Origin: Candidatus Thiodictyon intracellulare
GTDB lineage: Bacteria; Pseudomonadota; Gammaproteobacteria; Chromatiales; Chromatiaceae
DNA length: 14,657 nucleotides
NCBI GenBank assembly: GCA_016292295.1
Contig: JADNEJ010000595.1
Coordinates: forward strand, 1 to 14,657
Direction: 5' to 3'
This document shows, piece after piece, positions 1 to 10,072 of the stretch. Both the position numbers and the translations under genes were made by a program. The notes beneath the pieces are model-generated. The model made no database searches, had not been told where the DNA came from, and saw nothing but the letters and a program-made list of their open reading frames with translations. Each line of letters opens with the position of its first letter. The stretch's first letter is position 1.

Positions 1-1
1 G

Positions 2-94
2 GTTCAAGATTACATCAAGGATTCCCGCATCAAGCTTGTCTTTCTTCCGCCTTATAACCGGTCGGTGAGGAAACAGAAAATTTGGCATTAGCTG
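2..94 (+). pseudogene. IS630-type transposase fragment, C-terminal DDE region
   Basis: Read from base 2, the plus strand gives a short open stretch with DSRIKLVFLPPY, which matches the conserved segment just before the last catalytic acidic residue of IS630-family transposases (usually FLPPYSPNLNPIE). The match stops after FLPPY; the following residues, NRSVRKQKIWH, are unlike the family and end in a stop. This is a scrap of a larger transposase that begins outside the window. It points toward the oppositely oriented IS630 N-terminal fragment that follows, so the two were probably brought together by deletion or inversion. Family assignment rests on one motif. Confidence 0.5.
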
Positions 95-286
95 AATATA
101 GCGCCGAAAATGGTCACGCACGGTATTGGAGTCGATCAGCAGGATTTCGGCGACTTGCTCTGCCGACCAGCCGCCCGCCAGCGACACGACCGCCTTGATG
201 CGGTCGGCCTTGCGCTGGTCGCGCGTACGTCGGTGGGCGGCACGCAGCTCGGCGAGTTGTTCGGTGGAGAGGGTATAGTCAAGCAT
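95..286 (-). pseudogene. IS630-type transposase fragment, N-terminal helix-turn-helix
   Basis: From an ATG at 286 the minus strand encodes LSTEQLAELRAAHRRTRDQR, then ADRIKAVVSLAGGWSAEQVA and EILLIDSNTVRDHFRRY. This is the typical DNA-binding N-terminus of IS630-family transposases (a helix-turn-helix in which the recognition helix precedes VR.HF.RY). After about 63 residues the similarity stops near base 100. The frame then runs open into sequence that is antisense to the other IS630 scrap (2-94), so the DDE catalytic domain is missing and the gene is dead. The plus-strand open frame across the same bases is only its antisense shadow. Confidence 0.7.
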
Positions 287-341
287 AGGGACGATAGTAT
301 ATCGACGTCGGCCGGTTACGCTAGGGTCCTGAGCGAAAATC

Positions 342-491
342 TCAGATGAGACGTGTATAGAACGCACCGGGCTTCGGGATCAGGAGATCGAGGGCATTGA
401 CATCGTGGAGCTTACCGTCGGAAATATGTATGAAAGTCAGTACGTTACCGCGCAGATCCAGAAACGTGTGCATCTTCACGGGTAACCGTTT
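342..491 (-). pseudogene. IS4-type transposase internal fragment
   Basis: The minus strand encodes VKMHTFLDLRGNVLTFIHIS followed by DGKLHDVNALDLLIPKPGAFY, then a stop at 342. This is the region around the first half of the DDE catalytic core in IS4-family transposases of the KLHTLLDLRG...HISDGK.HDV type. In intact members the text continues into a VMDRGY.DF motif; here it changes to TRLI and stops. The upstream end is also cut near base 490, at the junction with the sensor pseudogene. The fragment covers about 45 residues of a protein normally several hundred long, so it is a relic without function. Confidence 0.65.
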
Positions 492-1311
492 AGCCCCCCC
501 TGGTTGCCAAGTAGCCGTAGCGGGTCGCCCCGATCAGATGGCTGGTGAGGGCAACGGTAGGGCTTGAAGTCCTTGGCGCCGCTGGCGGATCACCTCGGCC
601 AGATACAGCTACCGTCCAGTCGGTCGTCTTGAGCGGTTGCCAGGTGAGCCACGCAGCTTCTGCGGTCGTCCAACTCACCCAAGCAATGAGACCGGGACAA
701 CCTGACACCATGCACTGGCCGGCCTCGCGCAATGAGTTGAGCGCAAGCTCCTTGCGCGGGTGGGAAACATAGGTGCCGTTGTGGGTCATCAGCAGAGTGT
801 ATCCGCCTTGGCCCAGTGGCAAGTCCGCCAGGGTACGGTCAAGCCAATCGAGGTCGATATCGCAGGTGACAACACCCGCGAACACCGGCCCGGTCGGTGT
901 CGTGACCTGGACCTGGATCGGCATCGAGTAGATAACCATCTTGACGCCATTGGACCACCAGTAGTGCTCACTCCAGATCCCCCGGCCCAAATGTCTGAGA
1001 AGAGCAAACCAGTCTTCGTCGAGGTACCGGTGATCGCCCTCGTCGAGGTTCTGATAGCCGAGGGCAGCGCGTTGGCGATAGGCGCAGGGGACCGCATCCG
1101 GCCAGGCGGCGGGCCGCTTGGCCGGTAGCAAGGCCACGGCCGTACCGTAGATTTCCGGATAGTCACGCAACGCGGTGTCCTGCAATACGCGCAGCCGCTC
1201 GAAGGGCAGATCCAACGCCTGTGCCTGCAAAATCCGCGTGATGCTCTCGACCAGACCTTGCAGAGGCCTCAGCTTAGCATCAATCTTATCGGCTGATCCG
1301 GCGGCCAAGAA

Positions 1312-1320
1312 CGCCGCCCG
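1312..1320. repeat. 9-bp target-site duplication of element copy A
   Basis: CGCCGCCCG occurs here and again at 1445-1453, immediately outside the two ends of copy A. The match is 9 of 9. Collapsing the pair to one copy restores the sensor reading frame. Confidence 0.85.
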
Positions 1321-1444
1321 GGCCTTGATCATAATTCCGCCCACCTTGTTCAGTCCCGGCGTCGCAGCTCCCTTGCAGAACATGCTCTTGCGCGCGTAAA
1401 CCCACATGGGCCGGCCGGCCTTGGGCGGATTTGTGATCAAGGCC
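1321..1444 (-). mobile_element. 124-bp TIR element, copy A (MITE-like)
   Basis: On the minus strand the copy begins GGCCTTGATCACAAATCC and ends GGAATTATGATCAAGGCC. The outer 25 bases are inverted repeats with two or three mismatches. It is flanked by perfect 9-bp direct repeats CGCCGCCCG (1312-1320 and 1445-1453), a target-site duplication. It carries no transposase, and 124 bp is too short to code for one, so it would need an enzyme supplied in trans. It lies in the sensor gene in the same direction as that gene. It has the same length as the copies at 2951-3074 and 14271-14394, without indels, and differs from each at roughly a dozen to sixteen positions by hand count. Confidence 0.85.
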
Positions 1445-1817
1445 CGCCGCCCGGTTGCGCGCCTCCACTTTCAGCTGGTCGCGGATGGTCACGTAATTCC
1501 ACACGACCACCGCAGTCAGAAGCAATCCGGTCACGCCTACAGTCCACAGGAGCATGCGCGTGCGAATGCTGTGCCTGAGGGTAAACAACTCCCCGCGCAG
1601 CGGTCGGTCCGTCATGGCGACGCCATCCTTTCCACTGGCACAAAGACCGCGAACGCGGGTGCTTGGTCCAGTAACCCGGCAGAGCGCAAAGTCGGCACAG
1701 CGCTCGCGCGGGAACGCGGGCAGGCGCGCGGTTGGGATAGCGCGAGGAGTCGGCGGGCATCCGCTGCGTTCGTCCGGAGAAGCGCGAGCAACCGCAAGGT
1801 TCGCCGGCCAATGGCGG

Positions 1818-2159
1818 TCAAGCCGAGGCAGCGCTCGTCAGGGCGTCCGCGCACCGCTCAACCACCCGCAGGATCGTTAGAAAGCCGCTGATCTCGAAGA
1901 TCATCCGGATCTGTTGGTTCATACCACAGAGGATGAATTGCCCCTGTGCGGCCTTGGTCTGTTTGGCCACCATCAGGATGACCCGCAGTTCGGCACTGGA
2001 GATGTAGTCCAATCCGGACAGATCGAGGACCAGGTTCACCGAAGCCACCATCGCCCGCGCCAGCAACCGCTGCTCGACTTCGGAGGCGGTCATGGAATCC
2101 AGGCGGCCGCTCAGGGCAACGGTGGTGAGGTCGTCACGGATGCGTTTGTCAATGGTCAC
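1818..2159 (-). CDS. STAS-domain protein, anti-sigma-factor antagonist type
   Basis: A small cytoplasmic STAS protein of the SpoIIAA/RsbV class, which binds an anti-sigma or switch kinase and is controlled by phosphorylation of a serine. From a GTG at 2159 it gives 113 residues, the usual family length. The core reads IDKRIRDDLTTVALSGRLDS, then LVLDLSGLDYISSAELRVIL and CGMNQQIRMIFEISGFLTIL. The serines in YISSAELR occupy the phosphorylation position; family members usually have SSAGLR, so Glu replaces Gly. The frame is open upstream to an ATG at 2315, with a possible ATG at 2267, but those extra residues are not STAS-like and may come from another decayed gene. The start is therefore uncertain and no strong ribosome site decides it. 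Its likely partner, the Cache sensor downstream on the same strand, is broken, so it may be an orphan. Confidence 0.7.
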   Translation of the reverse strand: MTIDKRIRDDLTTVALSGRLDSMTASEVEQRLLARAMVASVNLVLDLSGLDYISSAELRVILMVAKQTKAAQGQFILCGMNQQIRMIFEISGFLTILRVVERCADALTSAASA

Positions 2160-2941
2160 TGAATTGGATACTCTGTGGTGGTCAAGATGGGCGATAGCCT
2201 GCTTCCAGCCGGTCGCGTCGACGCCCGCAAGCAGGAGATCGGCCACGCGGCGGCGCTCCAGGGCCATGAGGCCGCCCTTGGTGAATCTGTCCTTGTAGCG
2301 TCCGTCAGGCGTCACTTGGGAGCAGGATTGCTGAAACCTGGTGCCTCAGGTCCGCTGCTGCTGTCGCGTCGCTCACATGCCGTCCGCCAGGGTCTCCAGT
2401 GCATCCAGATCGAAGAGTTCGATGTGTTTGCGGTCCACCCCCAGGAGTCGGTCGTCCTGGAAGCGGGTAAAGAGTCGGCTCACCGTCATCCACCGCGAGC
2501 CCCAGATAGTTGCCGATCTCGTGGCGTGACATGCTCCGATAAAAGTCGGTCGGCGACAACCCGCGCCTCTGCAGCCGCTTGGACATGCTGAGCAGGAAGG
2601 CCACCGGCGCTCCTCTGCGCTCTTTTTGCCGAGCAGCAGGAGCATGTCGGTGTGGTGGCTGGTCTCCTTGCTGAGCAGTCGGTAGAGCTGCTGCTGGAGC
2701 CCGGGAATAGTCGCCGTCAGTTCCTCCAGTCGCTGGAAGGGGATCTCGCAGATGGCGGAGGTCTCTAGTACCTTGGCAGAGCAGGGGTGGGCCCGTCGGT
2801 TGGTGGCGTCGAGCCCGATGATCTCCCCCGGCAGGTGAAAGCTCAGGACCTGTTCGCCGCCGTCCGGACTGGGTGAAAAGCTCTTGAGGGATACGGTTTT
2901 GACCACGTAGAGTGAGCGGAAGCGATCACCGCTGCGAAACA

Positions 2942-2950
2942 GTAGGCCCC
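2942..2950. repeat. 9-bp target-site duplication of element copy B (8/9)
   Basis: GTAGGCCCC here and GCAGGCCCC at 3075-3083 flank copy B directly and differ at one base. Read in the broken fnr frame, both versions encode Leu at the changed codon (CTA or CTG), so either could be the original. Confidence 0.75.
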
Positions 2951-3074
2951 GACCTTGATCATAAATCCGCCCAAGGCCCGCCGGCCCATGTGTGTTTTCG
3001 TGCGCAAGACAATGTTCTACAAGGGAGCGGCGACGCCGGGACTAAACAAGGTGGGCGGAATTATGATCAAGGTC
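2951..3074 (+). mobile_element. 124-bp TIR element, copy B (MITE-like)
   Basis: The copy begins GACCTTGATCATAAATCC and ends GGAATTATGATCAAGGTC. The outer 23 bases of the two ends pair as inverted repeats with one mismatch, the most symmetrical of the three copies. It sits antisense inside the fnr pseudogene between 9-bp direct repeats. The interior carries a GGCCCGCCGGCCCATG patch and GGAGCGGCGACGCCGGGAC, shared with copies A and C. Two forward frames are open from end to end, but there is no start with a ribosome site and no known domain. Insertion of 124+9=133 bp shifts the host frame by one. Confidence 0.85.
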
Positions 3075-3325
3075 GCAGGCCCCCGCGGTGCAGCGGCCGG
3101 GTGTGCTTGACGACGTATCTTCGAGTCGCGCCACGTCCTCGGGACCGAGCGCTATCGGCAGACAGAAGGTTGCGAGCGAACAATTCTTGCACGCGATGCG
3201 GATCATCTCGATGGAAATGATGGTTGGTTGACTCAAGACAAAATCCCCTCACGTTCTCAATATTCTATGTTTTCTTGACTCTTGGCCTGGATCAGGTCTG
3301 AGGAGGCCGCTGCAGCCACGACGAA

Positions 3326-3353
3326 GAAAAGGCCGCGCCGGGGGGCGCGGCCT
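3326..3353 (-). terminator. Intrinsic terminator of the sulfur globule gene
   Basis: Bases 3331-3339 (GGCCGCGCC) and 3344-3352 (GGCGCGGCC) form a perfect 9-bp GC stem, 10 bp with the flanking A-T pair, around a 4-base loop. On the minus strand the stem is followed by TTTTCTTCG. It starts 27 bases after the stop codon of the upstream minus-strand gene, the right place and polarity to end that transcript. Confidence 0.8.
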
Positions 3354-3380
3354 GGGGTGTCTCCAAGGACCTTAGCAGTC

Positions 3381-3842
3381 TTACTTGGCTTCGCCGACAG
3401 GAGCGACGGGCGAGGCAGGGGACGAACCATAGGGGACCATCGGGGCCCCGTAGCCGTAGCCCGGGTGGCGGCCGCCGTAGCCATTGCCCGGGGGCGCGTA
3501 GCCGGGGGCGCCATAGGCAGGCGCCCCGTAGCCCGGGTAGCCGCCGCCCGGGGCCGCATAACCCGGTGCGCCGTAGCCGGGGTAGCCACCGTAGCCGTAA
3601 CCCGAGTAGCCGCCGTAGCCGCGCGCGTCGCCATAATCGCGGCCGTTACCGTTGCCGCTCATGTTCATGTTGAAGTCGCCGGAACCGTCGTCCAGCATGT
3701 CGTCCCATACGTCACCGACGCCGTTGCCGTTGCTCCAGCCGTTCCCGCCGTCGGGGCCGCCCCAGGCCTGCACGGGGTTGGCGGCAACGGCGACGGCGCC
3801 GACGATGGCGGCGACGCTGATCAGCTTGGCAAAAGATCGCAT
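3381..3842 (-). CDS. Putative sulfur globule protein, SgpA/SgpB-like
   Basis: A 153-residue secreted structural protein. Residues 1-26 form a clear Sec signal peptide ([20 protein letters not shown], cleavage after NPVQA, before WGG). The mature part begins with Gly/Asn/Asp-rich sequence containing [20 protein letters not shown]. This resembles the segment seen in Chromatiaceae sulfur globule envelope proteins. It continues with repeats of [13 protein letters not shown] type and ends PVAPVGEAK. Those proteins coat the periplasmic sulfur droplets made during sulfide and thiosulfate oxidation. It has no cysteine. The start at ATG 3842 is fixed by the signal peptide; the open frame continues upstream to 4001 but is not protein-like. 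No strong Shine-Dalgarno is visible. It is single-gene with its own terminator. The alternative is a generic Gly/Tyr-rich surface protein, since low-complexity similarity can mislead. Confidence 0.7.
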   Translation of the reverse strand: MRSFAKLISVAAIVGAVAVAANPVQAWGGPDGGNGWSNGNGVGDVWDDMLDDGSGDFNMNMSGNGNGRDYGDARGYGGYSGYGYGGYPGYGAPGYAAPGGGYPGYGAPAYGAPGYAPPGNGYGGRHPGYGYGAPMVPYGSSPASPVAPVGEAK

Positions 3843-3921
3843 TAGGATGGATGCCCCGCAGGGGTTGTCGTTCAGGTTGGGCGGCCAGCGTTGATCCACT
3901 GCGATCCTGCGTCGGCCGTGT

Positions 3922-3953
3922 GTCTCGCCGTTGCGAGAGACTCCTCGAGTATA
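3922..3953 (-). promoter_or_regulatory. Candidate promoter and 5'-UTR hairpin of the sulfur globule gene
   Basis: On the minus strand a TATACT hexamer (3953-3948) lies about 105 bases before ATG 3842, with no convincing -35 box upstream. Just downstream, TCTCGC and GCGAGA (3922-3937) can form a 6-bp stem with a 4-base loop near the expected 5' end of the message. The hairpin could stabilise an abundant structural-protein mRNA. This is weak evidence from inspection only. The rest of the 282-bp divergent gap (3843-4124) shows nothing else I can name, and the pyrG promoter is not recognisable. Confidence 0.25.
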
Positions 3954-4118
3954 CGCGCGAACCGAACCCCTGGTTTTGACAGGTGGACCGGCGTGCGCCA
4001 AGCCCCAGCAGGGGCCTGGCGGCGGCGACCGGCGCGTTGCCGCGTTGAGAGGGCGCGGCGAATTTGGTAGCGTGTCGGGCCATCAGCCTAAGTCCAGGAA
4101 CCTGTCCTACCCCAGTGA

Positions 4119-6643
<2,525 letters not shown>

Positions 6644-6651
6644 TAATAAAC

Positions 6652-6750
6652 GGACAGAATTAACAGATTTTTCATGGTTTTTTGATGCCGAGTCCTGACC
6701 AGCCATCCCCCTGTCAATCCTGAAAAACCGCTGATCCTGTTCAATTTCCA
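6652..6750. repeat. Degenerate inverted AACAG(GAT)/TTTTTCA repeat in the kdsA-eno gap
   Basis: The left arm (about 6652-6687) contains AATTAACAGATTTTTCATGG. The right arm read on the minus strand (about 6701-6750) contains AATTGAACAGGATCAGC followed by GGTTTTTCAGGATTGACAGG. The arms share the order AATT-AACAG-TTTTTCA-GG and face each other, with gaps. It is AT-richer than its neighbours and may be an intergenic repeat remnant. The remaining gap up to 6828 has a possible TATAAA at 6803-6808 and the eno ribosome site AAGAGAGAG. The eno promoter is not clear. Confidence 0.35.
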
Positions 6751-6816
6751 GCCGGCGAAGGCGCCCCCGGTTTGGCTGAAGATTTTCCGAAATCCTTAAC
6801 CTTATAAATGACATAA

Positions 6817-8106
<1,290 letters not shown>

Positions 8107-8167
8107 AGCCGGTGCACCGCCGACCGGTACACTCCGGTCAGCGGTCAGGGCACCGCCGCTCTCATCC

Positions 8168-8560
8168 ATGCGCCTGCTGATCGTCGTACTGATCGTGCTG
8201 CTCGCGGCACTCCAATACCGGCTCTGGGTCGGACCAGGGAGCCGGGCGGACCTGCACGGGCTGCAACATGAGATCGTTGCGCAGCGAGCCGAGCTTGAGC
8301 GGCTGCGCACCCGCAACCAGGAGCTTCAGGCGGAGGTCGAGGATCTGCGCACCGGTGAGGCCGCCCTGGAGGAACGGGCGCGGGACGAACTGGGCATGAT
8401 CAAGGGCGGTGAGGCATTCATCCAGGTCATCGAGCGGTCCCAGGAACCCGCGGCCCCGGCCCCGCCCGATACCGAGCCGGCCACACCTGCACCACGCCAC
8501 AAGCAAAATAGTCCGGCAGCACCCAAGAAAGAGCAGTCAGTCCGCGAAAGACACGAATAG
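8168..8560 (+). CDS. ftsB: Cell division protein FtsB with extended C-terminal tail
   Basis: A small bitopic septum protein that bridges FtsL and FtsQ and helps activate septal peptidoglycan synthesis. From ATG 8168 it has a membrane helix at residues 2-16 and the family mark LQYRLWVG. A periplasmic coiled coil follows (about residues 28-70: LQHEIVAQRAELERLRTRNQ, VEDLRTGEAALEERARDELG), then MIKGGEAFIQVIE. The FtsB core ends near residue 90. A further 35-40 residues rich in Pro, Ala and charged residues make it 130 residues, against about 100 in E. coli. The open frame reaches back into eno, but the helix and family N-terminus fix the start. It lies between eno and ispD, its standard gammaproteobacterial position. 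Confidence 0.93.
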   Translation: MRLLIVVLIVLLAALQYRLWVGPGSRADLHGLQHEIVAQRAELERLRTRNQELQAEVEDLRTGEAALEERARDELGMIKGGEAFIQVIERSQEPAAPAPPDTEPATPAPRHKQNSPAAPKKEQSVRERHE

Positions 8561-8570
8561 GTGAGATTCT

Positions 8571-9278
8571 TTGACTGATCAGCGGTTCTGGGCCGTGCTC
8601 CCCGCGGCCGGCGTCGGCCGCCGTCTGGGCGCCGCCATCCCCAAACAATACCTGGACCTGGTTGGCCGTCCGGTGATCGACTGGACCCTGGCCCCCTTCA
8701 TCGAGGACTCGCGCATCAGTGGGGTCTGGGTCGCCCTGGGCGTGGAGGACGGCTTCTGGCCCGCGACCGCCTATGCCGATCATCCCAAGGTGCGACGGGT
8801 GGAGGGCGGCGCCGAGCGCTGTCATTCCGTCCGCAACGCACTGGAGGCCCTGGCCGCCGAGGCCGATCCCGCCGACTGGGTCCTGGTCCACGATGCCGCT
8901 CGTCCCTGTCTGCGCCGGGCCGACCTCGACCGTCTGATCACCGAACTGGCCGCGGACCCGGTGGGCGGTATCCTCGCCGTGCCGGTGCGCGACACCATGA
9001 AGGGCGCCGACGCCGCCGGGCGCATCCGCAGCACCCTGGACCGCTCGACCCTGTGGCACGCCTACACCCCCCAGATGTTTCGCCTGGGCCCCCTGCAAGC
9101 GGCGCTGCAGGACGCCATCGCGGTCGGGGATCTCGTAACCGACGACGCCTCCGCCATGGAGCGCATGGGGCTCGCCCCGCGCCTCATCGAGGGGCACGCG
9201 GACAACCTCAAGATCACCCGGTCAGAGGACCTTCCGCTCGCTCGCTTCTATCTGCAATTACAGGCACCGTCATGCTGA
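8571..9278 (+). CDS. ispD: 2-C-methyl-D-erythritol 4-phosphate cytidylyltransferase
   Basis: Third step of the MEP isoprenoid pathway: transfers CMP from CTP to methylerythritol phosphate. The 235 residues match the family length. The CTP-binding loop is [20 protein letters not shown]; later motifs are [59 protein letters not shown] and [11 protein letters not shown]. The start is a TTG at 8571, preceded by AGGTGAG (8558-8564) at good spacing; that site overlaps the ftsB stop, and no in-frame ATG or GTG lies nearby. The last seven bases overlap ispF, so the two successive-pathway genes are translationally coupled. Confidence 0.97.
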   Translation: MTDQRFWAVLPAAGVGRRLGAAIPKQYLDLVGRPVIDWTLAPFIEDSRISGVWVALGVEDGFWPATAYADHPKVRRVEGGAERCHSVRNALEALAAEADPADWVLVHDAARPCLRRADLDRLITELAADPVGGILAVPVRDTMKGADAAGRIRSTLDRSTLWHAYTPQMFRLGPLQAALQDAIAVGDLVTDDASAMERMGLAPRLIEGHADNLKITRSEDLPLARFYLQLQAPSC

Positions 9279-9772
9279 TCGGCCAGGGTTTCGACGTCCA
9301 CCGCTTCGCTCCCGGGCGCCTCCTGATCTTATGCGGGGTGACGGTCCCGCACGACCAGGGACTGGCCGCCCACTCCGACGGCGATGTCGCCATCCATGCC
9401 CTGTGCGACGCCCTGCTGGGGGCCGCGGGCCTGGGCGATATCGGTCACCACTTCCCCGACACCGATGCCGCTTATGCTGGGATCGACAGCCGTATTCTGT
9501 TACGCCGTGTCATGCAGAGCCTGGCAGGGCTCGAGCTCAAGGTCCACAACGCCGATGTGACCATCGTCGCCGAGCGCCCGAAGATGGCGTCACACATCGC
9601 CGCCATGCGCGCACTGATCGCCGCGGATATCGGCTGTGACCCGGCACGCGTCAACGTCAAGGCCACCACCACCGAGCGGCTGGGGTTCACCGGGCGCGGG
9701 GAGGGTATCGCCTCGTCGGCCGTGGTGCTGCTCGAGGAAGGTGCGGCGCAAGAGGCCGATTCGCCCTCGTGA
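9272..9772 (+). CDS. ispF: 2-C-methyl-D-erythritol 2,4-cyclodiphosphate synthase
   Basis: Cyclises CDP-methylerythritol 2-phosphate with release of CMP, in the MEP pathway. At 166 residues it is about the family size (155-160) with a short C-terminal extension ([12 protein letters not shown]). Metal ligands Asp8 and His10 are in GQGFDVHRF and His42 is in [17 protein letters not shown]. Further motifs are [23 protein letters not shown] and [20 protein letters not shown]. The start ATG 9272 lies inside the end of ispD, a 7-bp overlap in another frame. No clear terminator follows. Confidence 0.97.
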   Translation: MLIGQGFDVHRFAPGRLLILCGVTVPHDQGLAAHSDGDVAIHALCDALLGAAGLGDIGHHFPDTDAAYAGIDSRILLRRVMQSLAGLELKVHNADVTIVAERPKMASHIAAMRALIAADIGCDPARVNVKATTTERLGFTGRGEGIASSAVVLLEEGAAQEADSPS

Positions 9773-9847
9773 CACTACCCCAGAGAGTTGGCAGGTATTC
9801 CCGTAGGATAGGCAGAGCGGGAGCGATACTCATCGCCTGCGCTCGAT

Positions 9848-10072
9848 TCATCCGGCGGGTGAAAAGCCCGCGTCGATCTCCGCCCATTCCACGTCCGGGT
9901 CGCTGCCCAGCACCGCGGCGCCGGTGAGATTACCGGCGGCGTGTTCGGGGCCGGCGGGGGCGCAGTAGAGTGGGTGGCCCTGGGAGAGTTAATGGTGGTC
10001 CCCGTCGCGCAACTGGTCGGAGTGAAAGGGGACTTGCTCGGGCTTGGGCGCGCGGACGGGGGTGCTGCTCAT
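9848..10072 (-). pseudogene. Uma2-type (DUF820) nuclease-fold gene fragment
   Basis: From ATG 10072 the minus strand reads MSSTPVRAPKPEQVPFHSDQ LRDGDHH, then a TAA. In the same frame it continues LSQGHPLYCAPAGPEHAAGN, LTGAAVLGSDPDVEWA. After an apparent one-base shift it reads IDAGFSPAG and stops at 9848. This resembles the N-terminal part of Uma2/DUF820 proteins, a PD-(D/E)XK-like family that is often multi-copy in Chromatiaceae and cyanobacteria. At least one in-frame stop and one frameshift are present, and the C-terminal two thirds with the catalytic residues are missing. Family recall is from memory of the motif style, so moderate confidence. Confidence 0.5.

Larger units (their letters stand above)
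604..1615 (-). pseudogene. Cache-domain membrane sensor, split by a 124-bp element and truncated
   Basis: The gene starts at ATG 1615 with MTDRPLRGELFTLRHSIRTR and one hydrophobic helix (about residues 21-42), the usual inner-membrane anchor of a periplasmic sensor. After residue 57 (EARNRAA) a 124-bp element intervenes. Removing it and one 9-bp repeat joins EARNRAA to FLAAGSADKIDAKLRPLQGL in frame. The remainder reads like an extracytoplasmic double-Cache domain, with motifs such as IWSEHYWWSNGVKMVIYSMP, VFAGVVTCDIDLDWLDRTL and GTYVSHP. It ends at DWTVAV (604), exactly where the second membrane helix and an output domain should begin. Bases 497-603 do not match anything I recognise. Given the adjacent STAS gene, the lost output domain may have been an RsbU/SpoIIE-type phosphatase, which is an inference. 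The open frame across the lower half starts inside the element and is not the native start. Confidence 0.7.
2373..3236 (-). pseudogene. fnr: FNR/ANR-type oxygen-sensing regulator, disrupted
   Basis: This is the wreck of a Crp/FNR regulator. It starts with TTG at 3236 (GAGGGG upstream) and encodes IRIACKNCSLATFCLPIALG, with three cysteines (16, 19, 25) in the CX2CX5C spacing of the FNR [4Fe-4S] sensor. The fourth cysteine is seen as AICEIPFQRLEEL, and the cNMP-like barrel as FRSLYVVKTVSLKSFSPSPD and VLSFHLPGEIIGLDA. The helix-turn-helix is split over two frames as MSRHEIGNYLGLAVD and TVSRLFTRFQDDRLLGVDRK. Damage comprises a 124-bp element at 2951-3074 plus apparent one-base frameshifts near 3115, 2605 and 2488. 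Removing the element and one 9-bp repeat gives LHRGGLLFRSGDRFRSLY, a good FNR join. All sensor cysteines survive, so decay looks recent. The family controls anaerobic gene expression; this copy cannot make a full protein. Confidence 0.85.

Noticed and set aside
110..349. 79-residue plus-strand open frame
   Set aside because: It is antisense to the clear IS630 N-terminal transposase text on the minus strand and has no family resemblance.
1406..1891. Overlapping plus- and minus-strand open frames around the STAS-sensor junction
   Set aside because: They are shadows of GC-rich DNA; the recognised minus-strand frames explain the coding signal, and 1616-1817 shows no domain.
2953..3072. TTGAT/ATCAA half-sites at the element ends as an FNR box
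   Set aside because: FNR boxes need the half-sites four bases apart; here they are over 100 bases apart at opposite ends and simply form part of the inverted repeats.
3420..3630. Short tandem-like GC repeats that could suggest a CRISPR or satellite
   Set aside because: The units are irregular, follow codons for GYGAP/PGYG repeats and have no spacers.
3282..3845. 187-residue Ala/Val/Arg-rich plus-strand open frame
   Set aside because: It is the antisense of the repetitive sulfur globule-like gene; its repeats mirror those codons, while the minus-strand product has a signal peptide and a terminator.
8122..8139. GACCGG/CCGGTC hairpin after eno as a terminator
   Set aside because: The stem is only six base pairs and has no T-run; ftsB starts 29 bases later, so it is not a credible terminator.
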